In this document: positions 1 through 12,706 of the stretch, in pieces | Position numbering within the stretch: the first letter of the stretch is position 1 | Layout: every line of letters starts with the position of its first letter | Origin: Rotaria sp. Silwood1 | Taxonomy: Eukaryota; Rotifera; Eurotatoria; Philodinida; Philodinidae | Length of the DNA: 64,000 nucleotides | Direction: 5' to 3' | NCBI GenBank assembly: GCA_905250075.1 | Contig: CAJNOP010000382.1 | Coordinates: forward strand, 24,890-88,889 | Program-made: the position numbers and the translations under genes | Notes under the pieces: generated by a model | Databases searched by the model: none | Seen by the model: only the letters and a program-made list of their open reading frames with translations | What the model was told of the DNA's origin: nothing

Positions 1-556
1 GAACAATACATTCAGTAGCAAGCGCAAGTACACAACCAATATTGAAGACTAGTACAAATATAATGCCCAAACTAATGAATAGTATTATTAAGCAAAGTAT
101 GCATTGATAACGATAAAGAAAAGTCTAAATATAATAGATTAAGATCTTGATTTCCACTATACGTCATACTTACATCACTGGATGTATTAATCAGATATTG
201 CTCGCACATCACTATCAATTCACAACAGACAACATTAATAATGATAGTGAGACAAATGTATCCAAAAAGTTCAATTGTATCACTCAATTCTGATCTTGGA
301 TAAAGTAATCGAATAAACGAGTGCTCCTAGAATACAAATAATAATAGAGTAAGAGTTATAAAAATGAAATTTAATTTATTTTTTTCATTTTGCTAAATTG
401 TCAAGTTTCTCCTAGAACTCAGTAACATCTTTCATTGTTATATTTAAAAACCTGTTTGTTTGATTGCGTTTGTTGTTGATTAACATAAGACGTGTTGTTT
501 TGATTTGCATTTTTTGTTGCAACATGATTCATCTCTGGAGTAGTTACAGTAGTCAT
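1..556 (-). CDS. Membrane protein, 5' part (3 exons, runs off left edge)
   Basis: Unrecognised membrane protein, cut by the window edge. Exons on the minus strand are 556-452 (35 codons, starting ATG), 326-174 and 124-1; both introns are GT-AG and phase 0 (125 and 49 bp). The first exon encodes a polar, Asn/Gln/Thr-rich N-terminus with possible N-glycosylation sites (NNTS). The second holds a hydrophobic helix (LFGYICLTIIINVVCCELIV). The third opens a second helix (CLIILFISLGIIFVLVFNIG) that continues off the edge. The size and spacing resemble the small tetraspan (MS4A/CD20-like) proteins found elsewhere in this window, but too little is visible to assign a family. Splice sites were chosen because they alone keep the frame open across both hydrophobic segments. 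Confidence 0.6.
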
Positions 557-3500
557 TTGCAATATGTTTTAAGTCATATGTAGCAAGATGGGTGATATGT
601 GCTCGTATTTATATGTAAATGAACAACAATGTGACAAAGACCGCTAATAGTTAGACGTATCGATGAATCATTTTCTTCCTATGAAACAAAATCTACTGGA
701 CGAAAAAATCTGACAGAAAATACACTGCATATATATTGACCTTGTCTAATAATAAATCGTCTTGGTTTCAATCGTATGACATAGTCCTATTGTCTTTTCA
801 CGATTATTTTGCTTCATCTTATCCGTCGCTATGCCAATTGAATGAAAGATGTTTAATTATATTGATCTATTCTGATAATTCACAAGCAATTATTCATATT
901 CTCAAATGTTTAGTTAGAAACGTTCCTATAATTGAAGGTTATTTGAAAGAAGTGTGATCGATCCGTAAAAAATGATGAATCAAAAGTGAATGATGGTGGA
1001 TCAATTATACTATGTAAATTTATCTGATATGAATGTTTTATTCAATATATAATATTGATCGATTTGAATTAACTACTGGTATCAATATTATATATGAGAT
1101 AAAACTTATCTGACAAAAATTAAATGTAAACTATAATATTAAACTTCGGTAGATGACGTCTAATATTACATAAACAAAATGCATCGGATATCAAAAACTT
1201 TTCTGACAAGTTTCCTATACTCGTTCTCTATAGCTTTATAATGATAGTAAAAGATGAGAGATTACACAGCAAGTGATACTTTATATTTTCATGAATACCT
1301 CAATAAAATATGTGAAATCAACGTAGAAAACGGCATAAAGTTATATATTCGTACAAGTGTTTAACGATAGTAACATCTTCAACTATAACCATTCAATAAC
1401 AACTTCTATAAAAAATGAAAATATTTTTTTTAAATAGGAAACGATGATATTCTTAGATTGTGAATCCCATGAAATTATAGTTGGAATTTCAAAAGTACAA
1501 TGGAAATCTCTGAAAATCCTAAGTTCAAAGAATTAGAAAATACTATGCTTGTGATAAGATGGGTGTGAGTGTGGATTTGAGGAAGATTCTCATCCTCGAT
1601 TCAGCTGATTAAATTAATCGATGCTGAGCTTGATTGTTCTTGCTGTATTTGAGTTTTTTCTTCAGCAAAATGATGTATCGATTTGAATAAAAAGGTTCTC
1701 ACATACAATATGACATCATCTAGAGGGTCATATATATTTTATAATGTTGTGAATTTTGAGACAAAATTTTCTGTTTATTTCAGTTTTTAATCAAAAACCG
1801 ACCTTTTCGTTGATACCTTGCACTAGCTTTTGTGATTTATTTTTTTTGTCTTAAAAAAATTTTATAGATATCAATTCGATACAACTTTTTTGTTTCATAG
1901 TTTCCCAGAGAAGCATAAGATGACAGAGGACGCTCAACATGACTACTCTTCAATGTGTATAAACATAGACTAGTCCAGAATGTGGTCACAACTTGTCATG
2001 ACTAATTCATTTTGTCTACTCATACAGCCCATACTCGTTAGTAAAACAAAAAGCCCGGAATGATAAATGACGATACGTGCTATTCGACCATTGAATTCGG
2101 CAATACTGAATGCCTGACTAGTCTCCACTGATTTCAATAGTGATATAGACTAATATGAAACGTCATTTGTATTACTCATGACTAGTTTGTTTTTGAGAAA
2201 ATAGTGTCAAGTCTGATTCAGACTAGTCTAAACTCTGCAACTGATTCTTTTGCTTAGACTTTACTTTTCAGACAACTCGTTTAGACTGGTTCGTATTGAA
2301 AACCAGAAAAGTGTGTAACATCGTGCAGAAAATTTTCAAGCACTAGAATTATTTCTTACAATATCTGATTGAGAATTAGATGCCTTTATCATACAAATCA
2401 GATAGGAAAATATTAATCATCTTGTTCTAATTTTGATAAAAAAAGTTTGTCAGAATGGTGTGTGGGTATGGATCACGTATTTTCTTCATTCACAACAATA
2501 CCAACACTGGCACCCGGACACCAGATGTGTATTTTAGGACTAAGTCTGGTTGTTCTCAACAAACTTCGTCGTTGAAAGATAATAAATTATAACAAAAAAA
2601 GAGGAACGATAAGGGAAAGATAAGAGAGAGAAAATGTTGTTATCTTCCAAAAGTCAGTAACGAATCATTCGACAAACAAAGCCAGCGATACCACATACAC
2701 AATACAAATTAAAACTGACAGCAAGAAGTCGCTGTAGTATTGAGGACTGCTTCATTTGGAAAAACTTCATTGTGGTAAGTAACTTGTTACGATCTTGGAA
2801 AAAGCAACAAACAAATATTTTATTAGCCATATACACAGGACAGCTATGTTCGAAACATCAGAAAGGAGGAGAATAGATATGAAATAAAATCCAATGAGCT
2901 AGTTTTTCTAGAAAAGTAATTGATGAATCTTTGTAAGTCTCAATTCTATGATGTTGTCTATAGTTTATATTATTATTTTGTCTAATTCTATTCGTCACCA
3001 TGACTTATTCAAAAGGCTACGATCGAATTTTTAGTAGTTCATAACAAAAAATTTTGGTAAGCAAGTGTACAAAACGATATATATACATAAAATGGACAGA
3101 ATGCTTATAAGTTTTAAACTTTTTCGAATTCAAAAGTTGATAATTCAAATTAGGAGTGTTGCATTGATTTGGCACTAGCATTTAATGTGACAACTAATGG
3201 TTCAGCATTATTAACAATAGACTTACTTTAATGCCAAGACTTCAGCATTAATTGAACACTATTTTTAATTCTAATGTATGTACTGTGTAAGTTGTAAAGG
3301 ACTACCGGAATACTAGACGAATAACTTTTCAACGAGTTCTGTGATGTTTTATTATTAGATTTATATTTGAAGAATCGGCCAATGCTTCGATCAATACTTT
3401 GACCTGCATTACAGTATTGATTGATGCATCGATCAGTTCCTCATGTATATATCAAACGATTCTTGCTACATCAATGTTAATCAGAGTAGAGCGATACATC

Positions 3501-4419
3501 TACGTTGACATTTAGTACATTGACTTCCAATAGATGAATCTTGATAGCTAGATAAAATAGATAACTAAATTCAGCTGCAGTTGCATCTAAACTTTTTGGG
3601 AGTGTACTTTTGTTTGGACAATACAATGATTACAAATGATATCTAATCTGTGCTGATCATTACGCAATCATTCTTATGTGTCATTCTTATGTAGCCTTAT
3701 TAAATACAAACAGTCATACCATTCATCTGTTTGTTTGTTAGCTGCAGGATTTATATAAACAAAACAAATTTACAAAGTTTCTTTTTTCCTTTGTTGTAAG
3801 AATATATCAAAGAAAATACTGTGCAGAAGATTCCGTCATATTTGCAAGTGTATCGTGTAAATCCATCTAACTAAAAAAGAATATTTTCATCTAGTTAGTT
3901 TGATGTATGTAGTACTAGCCGATGCATTTGATGCTGAAGTACATATATCGTCTATTGTGAATAATACCAGTGCACCAAGAATCGCAATGCATTACGCGAC
4001 ACATACATTAAGAATCAGTTGACACATCAACGAATGTATCGACTTGCATTAATGCATCAAGTGATTCTTTATGTATCCATTAGGCAATGTATTTAGATTC
4101 TTGATGCATTAATACTATTTAAAGTAGGATCTTCTTTGATATCTAATGCATACCGACTTGAACTAGATATATCTGATGAACTGATACAGCTGTAGGCGCA
4201 TTGCTTCATATGTCTGCAGTCACATTTAGATTGTTTTTGCTGGAGTACTTTTACTATGCGCAATGTTGTTGTTAAGCAAGAAACGAATCATTTTTGAGCA
4301 TCATTAAGCATGATCATTCATGATTTCAGTATGTTTCTGCACTTAGGTTTGAAACAAAAAAAAACTTGTATTAACATATTCTTATTTTGTTTCATGTTTT
4401 TCATTCAATAGTAATCAAA
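557..4419. other. Gene-poor intergenic DNA
   Basis: No gene with convincing codon structure is seen in these 3.9 kb. The longest open stretches are short and begin with non-ATG codons. It holds GT-rich/CA-rich imperfect inverted repeats near 1555-1610 and 2457-2525, an imperfect hairpin near 3375-3440 (gcttcgatcaatact against agtattgattgatgc), and repeated short words such as gatgcatt and atgcatcaa between about 3360 and 4110 that suggest an old, decayed repeat. Confidence 0.5.
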
Positions 4420-4762
4420 ATGCGTTTATTAACAACAATATTATTTATAATTATATTTTTTTTTAATGTTTTGCTCAACAATAATAGAAACAACAAAATG
4501 TAGTTGTTCATGCTGTTTTGGTAATTCTTGTAAACCAGAATCATTACCATCATTAGATGTTGATAGATGTTCTATGTGTAATAGAGAATGTATTACGGCT
4601 TATCCAGCAAAATGTGGACTAACTTCCGGTGCAACAGTTTCATCATGTGGTATTGGAATTTCTATTGGTGTAATTGTTGGTATTGTAGTTGGAATAATTG
4701 CGATAATTGTTATTGTAATTCTGATACTTCTACTTTGTAGACGTCGTTTAAGCTATAGATAA
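4420..4762 (+). CDS. Small Cys-rich single-pass membrane protein (frame broken at a T run)
   Basis: A short type I membrane protein of about 113 residues: a hydrophobic signal peptide beginning MRLLTTILFIII, an ectodomain rich in paired cysteines (CSCSCCFGNSC, then CSMCNREC), one strong transmembrane helix (ISIGVIVGIVVGIIAIIVIV) and a short basic tail (CRRRLSYR). The signal peptide and the ectodomain are in different frames. They are separated by a run of nine T at 4456-4464, and one T fewer would join them. If the break is real, translation could still start at ATG 4466, without the full signal. Function is unknown. Proteins of this layout (signal, CSC-C motif, TM) are recalled as recurrent in bdelloid genomes, but no family name is claimed. 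Confidence 0.55.
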
Positions 4763-7700
4763 AGATTCGTTGAAACAGAAACAGACATAATGTAAACATA
4801 AAAAATATAAATTTGTTTGATCCCGAACATTTACAAAACTCTATTATGGTTATTTTATTTTTACTATTCTTTACAAAACTAATCTTTTTTCCATGTTAAA
4901 CTACTAATGATATATCCGGATTCAAATTTTTGTTTCCGCATTACCTATTTTTTTATTTACTAAATTATATATTCATTGCATTTAAATCAAAAATCTCTTT
5001 TTCATATTGATAGATGATCTAATTTGTGCAAACGATTAAAATAGAAAAAGAACTTATATAATTTCGAATATAGTCAGAGATTACTCCAACACGAAAAGAA
5101 ACCACCAACCATGCGGTTATTGGCGGTCATAAGTAGTGGTTTTCGGCGACTGAATTTTACATAAAAAAATTGTAGAAAATCGTCTAAAAAAAGCGACGAA
5201 ATCGGTACGTTCAAAACTGTTTGAATCACCTGAGTTTGTGTCAAAATAGCCGTTTTGATTATTCAAAACCGTCATTCCTCGTACAAAAAAAACTCTTGTT
5301 AGTAAAACTAAACTGCCTAGAATGGTCGTTTTGTTTGATGAAAAGGTCAACCTGAACCTCTATTTTTTGTCCAAAAACCCGCTGATTTAGTCAGAAGACT
5401 TCCTAGAGCCGCCATTTGATACCACATAGAATTGCGGCTTTTTGATGATAAAAAATCGATTAGGTGTCATTTTTTGGTAAAACTACAGATTCAGTAATTA
5501 CTGATAAGAGTATGAATGTGGGTGTAAGCTTTAGTAAAAACAACACCTACACCACACACTCTGAAGTACTATGGAAACATGTTGCATCATTGTTAAAATT
5601 ATTTGTTAGCATTGCGGGTAACTCTTTTGTAATGCAGAGATCTAATAAAGAAGGCAAATGAGTTCTTTTTTTGTCTAAAAGAAATTATTCAGCATAATCT
5701 ACATGTATTGCAGCCAAAGCGAGACGAATAAGATGAGGAAATATAATTAATATGGAAGAATGTTGCTTACGTTTCTGTGGTTAAACATAATATATATTTA
5801 ATTATTGAAGAAAAGAAACGTAATGAGAGGTAAGTTGAAAAAATTGATCTTCAAAAGGACGTGTGTCAATCATTGTAAGGCATCGGACTTTGTCAAGTAA
5901 GCCATCTTGAAAATGAAAAGGGTTGTTGAGACTGAAAAATTTTCGAATAGGTGTGGAAGTGAATAGGTATATGAAATAACTTGTTCATATTCTCTTCCAA
6001 TCAAGGTATTTTGAATATCTTCATTTCATGAAAAACCAATTCTAATATTTTCAATGATAGCAGCTGTATTTATACTGACAATAAAGTTGTTTCATCATGA
6101 TATATGAATAAGAGTATCATCAGTATAAGTCGAGTCAACTCTGATTACTGCCATAATTAGTATCAATTCTTCAAGATTTATCATTCGATGAAGTAATGGA
6201 ATGAGTCTATCGTCATCATGATCTTCATAATCATTCAAAATCAATGAGAAGCATTTCCATTTAGGACGTTTTTTCTATAAAAACAAAAATAGCATTAACG
6301 ATGTCTTTTTTATTGAAAACACAATTATTGAAATTATACTCACTCTCTCATTTATATCTGATTGTTTAAATGACATGTCTTTCACATTGATAATTAACTT
6401 CAATTAGGAGTCAAGACAATAGAGGCAATCAGCAAAATTTGCAATATGAATTTTCAATAGCGTTAAACTTAAAGATATACAACTTGTTCGTGGTAGTTTA
6501 CAAAGAGAAATCAACATCTTACGATATGAAAACAATTGACAAAAATTCAAATGAATTAATCATTTAGTTAAAGATAAAATTTTAGATAATGGTGATGGTG
6601 TCTCATTTTCAATATCGATGTTCAGATTATTTGATTTATTGAATAAGAAGATGATGAAGAATTGAACGATCTTCAGTATTAAAAAACAAAAATGAAGTTT
6701 AATTTATATTTTATTATATTAAAACAAACAAAATTAACTTTTAATAATATACCTGTTAAATATTGAAAAAATATTTCTTCTTGAAAATGAGCAAGTGATA
6801 ACGAGTAAAGTTGAGGATAATGAGAGTAAGCAGAATACGTCTCATTAACTTTTATTCAAGATGAGTTTATTTACATGTTTATGAGAGTGTGGATGTGGAC
6901 ATGAATGAACGGAAAATCGACAACCACACCCTAATGTTTGAAGAGTACTATTCTGATGAGTAACAGAATTTGTCAAATATTCAAATAACTTGATCGCTGA
7001 TTTTATTTTCATCGAGTCTTAATAAACTCAATCAAATATTTTGATTTAGCATTTCATCTAGATATTGTGCACCTTGATGCATTTTATCATTGCTGACAAG
7101 ACTCAGCAGTCAAATAAATACTCTTGTCAGATATATGATTGTTATAAAATCATAATATTGCTAATGTTGTATTCTGAACGAATGTTATGGCAATAAAATT
7201 CATGAACTTGTAGTGTAGTTTTATTTGATGATAAAAAAATACTTTTACATTGTTTTTTTTACAAAGATTTCCATGGAACAGTAAATGAAATTCTGATTTT
7301 TTTTCAAATTTATTTTTGATAAAGGTCAAGATGGGTCGATTCATTGTTTGAATTGAATTTTTCATCATAAATTATAATCCGCAATAAAAACATTCAAGAA
7401 AAGATGATTTTAATTATAAAAATATTTTGAAGTTTGTTTTTTTACATTCGGCAATATAATCAAATCTTATGTATGAAACACGATCCGAAACGAGTGTTGA
7501 AGTCTATAGGGGTAGCAATTTAGACCTATCTCTCCTCTTCACACACATTACAGACATTTTAGCAACCATTCATCATAGAGTATGACAAATATATCCGAGA
7601 AATGAAAGCTCACTACGGCCTCAGCATGACAGTTGTTCTTTACATAGTAATTAGTCTTCACTTTTATAGAACCAGTATCACCGCTGTGTTTCACAATATT

Positions 7701-8116
7701 AATCCCGCAGGAATTGCATTAGCAGCTTCTAATATATATGTCTGAATAATTAACAGATACTTCACCTTCAAGTTTCACCGATAGCAACATTGCATGTAAC
7801 TTTAACCGAACAGGACACAACAGGAAGAGAAAAGGCATGTTTTTTTTGCTTCTATCCTCAGATATAGCAGAGACTACGTCAATAATCTTCGATTCTATGA
7901 CTCATAATAGTAACTAGGGTACCAAATTTGTCTATTGACTTGATTATATAATCTACAAAAAGAATAGAAAAATCCTAGTAGGCATGTATTCTAGAACAAA
8001 CTATGTCATATTGAACCTCCTTTAAATCATATTCATCATTATTATTACTCATTTTATTGATAAAAATACTCTGAAAATAAGCAATAGGTTCTATTAATTA
8101 CACAACACAACGATGA
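4763..8116. other. Intergenic DNA with one decayed coding-like stretch
   Basis: No intact gene is seen. On the minus strand, about 7840-7540 reads as a coding-like fragment interrupted by one stop (segments such as CNSCGINIVKHSGDTGSIKV and VKNNCHAEAVVSFHFSDIF), which looks like a relic of an unidentified protein. A GT-rich/CA-rich hairpin lies at 6882-6936. The 5100-5420 stretch is less AT-rich and was read on both strands without a recognisable product. Confidence 0.4.
6882..6936. repeat. Short GT-rich/CA-rich imperfect hairpin
   Basis: Left arm tgagagtgtggatgtggac, right arm caaccacaccctaatg, about 20 bp apart. The reverse complement of the right arm aligns to the left arm with a few mismatches. 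It is one of a dispersed set in this window with G-rich left arms. Confidence 0.5.
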
Positions 8117-9139
8117 TCATGAAACTATAACTCTTGCTGTTAATGGTGGACCAACTACGTGACGCGATAATGTCAATACTTGAGGTCCAACTGCGCGTGT
8201 TTGCTGTCGGCTATATGGGATTATTTTGTGAATATGTCTTCTAAGTTCAGGCATTGATATAGCACATACAAAAGGTAGTAAAAGATGGCCATAATATTCA
8301 CAGAATTCTGCATACAACATAAAATCGGCACCAACTTCTTCAGTAATGCCACAAAGATGAATAAACTCCAATAACATATTTGGCATGTATATAACAAGAT
8401 ACAGAGCTGAAATTGCTAACATTTGAATCGTCATCTTTCGATGATTTCGCCAACGAATTTGTCGATGCATTCGAAATTTTTGATAGACGACACGTAAAAG
8501 AAGAGTAATGCTGCAGCAAATAATAATTATTGTAGGTATTATATCATTAAGTATAACATCCCACATTGCTGCTGATACAAATTCATAATAACACAGAGGA
8601 TCACCACATGTAAGTTGAGAATAATCATATGTATTTTCACATGGCGGAAAAATTATTACAATAGTATTGTAACAGATGCAATAAAGAAGGATTATGACTA
8701 CTGGTAAATAGTGAAAAAAAAATAATTTATATTTTGTTGATAATAAGTGATCATGAAAGATGAGAAGATGTCGTTCAATAGTTGCCCAAGAAAATAGAAT
8801 TGTTGTTGTAATATATAAAGCTTCATCAATAAAAGACCATGTAAGACAAAAGATAGAGTTTTGTGGCCAAACATATCCTGAACGATAATAATTAAGAGTC
8901 CATGGAATACTTGTTAGTTGAACAATAAAATTGATCAATAAAAGAAGAACAATAACATGATTATGAAGAGCTTGACGCAATGTCCCATGGACAATAAAAT
9001 TATAGAAAATAAACAATGAACAGATGACCGATGGAATGTACACGAGAAGAATAATCCAAAAACGAATTAAACGAGGAATGGCAATTTCAGAAGGTAATAC
9101 CGTTGTATCCTCGTAAGAACTGTTGTCATCACGTGACAT
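8117..9139 (-). CDS. Rhodopsin-like 7TM receptor (rotifer-type orphan GPCR)
   Basis: Intronless receptor of 340 residues from ATG 9139; in-frame GTG codons further upstream are not needed. Seven hydrophobic segments are visible in order, for example IILLVYIPSVICSLFIFYNF (TM1), VIVLLLLINFIVQLTSIPW (TM2), ILFSWATIERHLLIF (TM3 end), LPVVIILLYCICYNTIVIIF (TM4), IIPTIIIICCSITLLLRVVY (TM5), MLAISALYLVIYMPNMLLEF (TM6) and HLLLPFVCAISMPELRRHIH (TM7). The DRY motif is replaced by ERH and the NPxxY motif is degenerate. A cysteine before TM3 (SIFCLTW) and cysteines in the second extracellular loop could form the usual disulphide. The N-terminus carries an NSS glycosylation site. Lone receptors like this are heavily expanded in rotifers; the ligand is unknown. 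Confidence 0.85.
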   Translation of the reverse strand: MSRDDNSSYEDTTVLPSEIAIPRLIRFWIILLVYIPSVICSLFIFYNFIVHGTLRQALHNHVIVLLLLINFIVQLTSIPWTLNYYRSGYVWPQNSIFCLTWSFIDEALYITTTILFSWATIERHLLIFHDHLLSTKYKLFFFHYLPVVIILLYCICYNTIVIIFPPCENTYDYSQLTCGDPLCYYEFVSAAMWDVILNDIIPTIIIICCSITLLLRVVYQKFRMHRQIRWRNHRKMTIQMLAISALYLVIYMPNMLLEFIHLCGITEEVGADFMLYAEFCEYYGHLLLPFVCAISMPELRRHIHKIIPYSRQQTRAVGPQVLTLSRHVVGPPLTARVIVS

Positions 9140-10698
9140 ATTTTGATATAAATATTCAATCACAATGAAGAAGAAAAGTAGACCCGAACTTTGTGTGTCA
9201 AATGCAAATGAAAGAAAAGTACTATTGACAAGTAATACTCTTTTTTTTTTCTGTTCTTATTATATGTTCGCAACTTTTTTTTCAACTCAGGAGGTTTGAT
9301 AGAATCTTAAGGAACCTGTGGATTATTTTATGCGAGAATAAATATTCTGAATCAGTTGTTAATATATATTCAATACACAAAATAATAATTTTAGTCTTAT
9401 CATGATGATAATATCAAAGAACAGTATCATCCCAGACATTTGTACTCTCTTTTTTTGTTAAATGTAGGTTCATTAAATATCAATTTCATATAGACAAGTA
9501 CTACACAATATGTGGTCCAGAAAAAATACAGACATCAAAGATTTTGATTATCTCTGATTGTATAACATATTAATGTCGTTTCATTCAAGGAATGAAAGAC
9601 AGGTATAATATCGAGATTAGTAAACATACAAATATTCTTCATACAAAATATTTTAATGTTTCAGATAATTAGCGATACATTCATGCACGTCTATAGGAGA
9701 AATTATTTTGTGTAGATTTTTCTAATTTTTCTTTTCACAGTTAACTATAGTTGAGTAATAGTTTCCTTAGATTATAATAATAGAGATGTATGACTTTTGT
9801 TTTCAACATTTGATCAGAGTCAATAATATCTAAAACCATTATTAACAATGAAGATAATATTACATAAACCCATGAACACAGATGAGTACAGTAAAACAAA
9901 AGTGATGTCATTTTAAACTTTTTTCGCGAATGAGCAAAATAGATGCAAATTTTTTTTTTGTTGCCTCAGTTTTACGATTGTTTAATTGTCTTTAGAAAAA
10001 TATACATTAATATTATCAAATCAGAAGTAAAATGATAAGCCATGTAACCTAAGAAATAATGTTGCAAACATATATACGTATATATTATCTAATAAAAAAA
10101 AATGATTAATTTGAAGATTGAAACAACTGAAATAAAATGCATTAAATGATAATTGAATGTTTTCTTTTTTTTTATTCGATATTAGTCAATGTAGTACTTG
10201 GTTTGACCATGCTGTCTATCTGTAAGTATAGAGAACAATCTATCATAGGAGTGAGGATGGAAGAAGATGGGAAAATTCGATACAAAACTACACTTACATT
10301 CCAGTATCTGTGCTTCTGAGAAAATCATGTCTGCTTGATAAGTTCCTTGAATCTATCAAACTTGACTTGTCGATATGAGATTACAAAAGAGAAATAGATT
10401 GAACAAGTGTAAAGAATTTTTTCAGATTTGTTTCTCACCTATTGTATATCTTCAAAACTTCAGTTTAAAGTAATATGAACTACCTAGCAGAATGTGAGAT
10501 GTGGGTGTGTATATACTCTAAATTGTAATTAATTAGGAGAAGCGCATTCTAATAGACAAAAGAAGTGAATTCATTTGAATCTTTTCATTTTAGCTAAGAA
10601 TCCAACTAAAAATCTGTTTTAAATGCTATCCAATTCATACGATGAAGAGTATTGTGTAAAATAATTCAAAATTTCTCGAACTGTTTCGATCGATCTGT
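9140..10698. other. Intergenic, no gene seen
   Basis: AT-rich sequence with simple A and T runs and a short palindromic ATATATACGTATATAT-like stretch near 10070-10090. A GT-rich motif (gatgtgggtgtgt) lies near 10498-10510 without a clear partner arm. No coding region is supported. Confidence 0.5.
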
Positions 10699-11088
10699 TT
10701 ACGAAGCGCAACGAATAATATTAGTTATTGTTAATGTTTGTATTTCTATCAGAATACAATTTTCGAATTGAACTAATTCCACAAGATACAAATTAGAAAT
10801 AAATAATGACAACGGTAAATATTTATGTGTAACAATTCGTAATAGACGAAAAAGTACAAGACAATTCCATTTATGATTATCAAGCGTCCATGCATACTTG
10901 TTGATCTCTCGGCGATCTGTATTGACAAATTTATAGAAGAGATTTTGAAGACAATGATCACTTATTTGTGAATGTTGAAGTAGGAGTGCATCAAGACGAA
11001 AAAGTTTGTTCTGAATTGACATAATTCCATCTACATTCTGTTTTAATAAAAATAATTTCTTTTCGTTCTTAAGTCCAATGAAAAACAT
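10699..11088 (-). CDS. Hypothetical protein, possibly a fragment
   Basis: An ATG-started open frame of 129 residues with no recognisable domain. The middle part (LFRLDALLLQHSQISDHC and NKYAWTLDNHKWNCLVLF) has a protein-like composition and helical pattern. No splice partners are clear, and the frame lies 240 bp from a scaffold gap, so a larger gene may be broken by the missing sequence. Equally it could be a chance frame or a relic. Confidence 0.25.
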   Translation of the reverse strand: MFFIGLKNEKKLFLLKQNVDGIMSIQNKLFRLDALLLQHSQISDHCLQNLFYKFVNTDRREINKYAWTLDNHKWNCLVLFRLLRIVTHKYLPLSLFISNLYLVELVQFENCILIEIQTLTITNIIRCAS

Positions 11089-11328
11089 GGACTAAACAGA
11101 TTGACGCAGAATAAAGTTTTATATTTCCTTCATCATTTTCAATCGAAGTGTTGTGAAACCTTTCATATACTTATTCAAGCTATTTCAGATTATTTCTTTC
11201 TATTGTTCGTCTATGAGATCAGTTCCATTAAAAGAACGTTCATCCATATTCGTATACTGACCAGTTTCATACTTCATTGAATATTGTCTTTGTATTTCAA
11301 AAATAGGATGCGAATACAAATATATTGG

Positions 11329-11428
11329 NNNNNNNNNNNNNNNNNNNNNNNNNNNNNNNNNNNNNNNNNNNNNNNNNNNNNNNNNNNNNNNNNNNNNNNN
11401 NNNNNNNNNNNNNNNNNNNNNNNNNNNN
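11329..11428. other. Assembly gap (100 N)
   Basis: Exactly 100 N, the usual placeholder for a scaffold join of unknown length. Open frames running through it are meaningless. Confidence 0.98.
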
Positions 11429-12299
11429 ATTATTTTTTTGGTGAATAGAAAACAAAGTTTTTATTGAAATTCTCTTAAAAGACTTCATTTAACCGAAATA
11501 GTTGGCTTCAATTAAAATATCTTAACGATTATATGAAATAGACTTCATGAAAAATTATTTAGGTATAATGCTGTTTCTTTTTTTGTATTCTATTTGTTTA
11601 GTGTGTCAATAACTTGAATCATTTGAAGGATGTGACCTATCGAAAGACTAGTGAGTCACATATATGGTTTCTTTCTTCGAAATATTAAAACTTTCAATAT
11701 TCGTTTTTATTCTATTAAAATGACAAAATGATATTAATTTAAATATTTTCTATGTCAGTCTAAAATCATATAAAAGTAAGTTGCTCATATATTAAATACA
11801 TTTCATTTAATATCTTCAGCATAATCAAAAAATTTATTCTTGAATATCAACATTCAATGAAATAATATATTTAGAAAAACGAATATTTACTATTTTTCAT
11901 AAAAGTGAATGATTAAATATTCCAAACACTGTATTCTTGAGTTTGTTTTTTTGTCATTGTATTAATTATAATGAAAATGATATTGTTCGTTTTATAAATT
12001 ATTCAAATTTGTCATAGTTATCTGATCAAGAAGGTCAATTCGCTTTCTTCTTAGTCCTCAATGTGAATCCGAATTTATTTATTGGAAAAGTTTTTTGTTT
12101 CCAACTGATGAACTATGTTATGATATAAATGGAAGCCTATCAAAGGGTATGAGTGTGGGTGAGTGACAAGCAAATATAAGCACGCTCTCATCCCATCCCC
12201 AGATTCTATCAAAAATTGCTATATCGTAACAGCATATTGCAACTTAATGTAGATATTCTCATCAATGCATAGTACTTCTTAGAGATAAAGAAACAACAA
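11429..12299. other. Intergenic, one hairpin
   Basis: No gene is seen. A GT-rich/CA-rich imperfect hairpin occupies 12144-12200. Confidence 0.5.
12144..12200. repeat. Short GT-rich/CA-rich imperfect hairpin
   Basis: Left arm gggtatgagtgtgggtg, right arm gcacgctctcatccc followed by atcccc. The arms pair over roughly 15 bp with few mismatches. Same family as the hairpins at 6882, 26639 and 58509. Confidence 0.55.
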
Positions 12300-12521
12300 A
12301 TGTGTAGCATAGAAAATGTCCAATTTATCTATGTAGATCTCACAGAGACACAAACTTTGACAACCATAAAATGTGACCCATATACATTGTCACAAGTAGT
12401 AGGTGATTTCATCGGATTGAGCTCTATGAAACCTATCGATTTCTATGCAAGCCAGCCAAATACAACAATTAATGAGAACTTGACAGTTACACAAAAACAC
12501 CGATTGTTGAAGAACAACTAA
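12300..12521 (+). CDS. Hypothetical 73-residue frame
   Basis: ATG-started frame without a recognisable domain, containing polar segments such as FIYVDLTETQTLTTIKCDPY. No splice partner, signal or membrane segment is visible. It could be a lone exon, a relic or chance. Confidence 0.15.
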   Translation: MCSIENVQFIYVDLTETQTLTTIKCDPYTLSQVVGDFIGLSSMKPIDFYASQPNTTINENLTVTQKHRLLKNN

Positions 12522-12706
12522 GATAAGAGCATATTTTTTAACACAAAGTGACTCTTAGCGATATGAAATTATGACATTCATTTTAGTTAAAGTTATTTAT
12601 TGAAAAAAATGAATAAAAAGTATACTATCGAGTTTATTGAAACATTTCTATGAATTGTCTATATTTATTTGTAAGTTTCAGAATAATATGTTTTCTTAAA
12701 GAATGA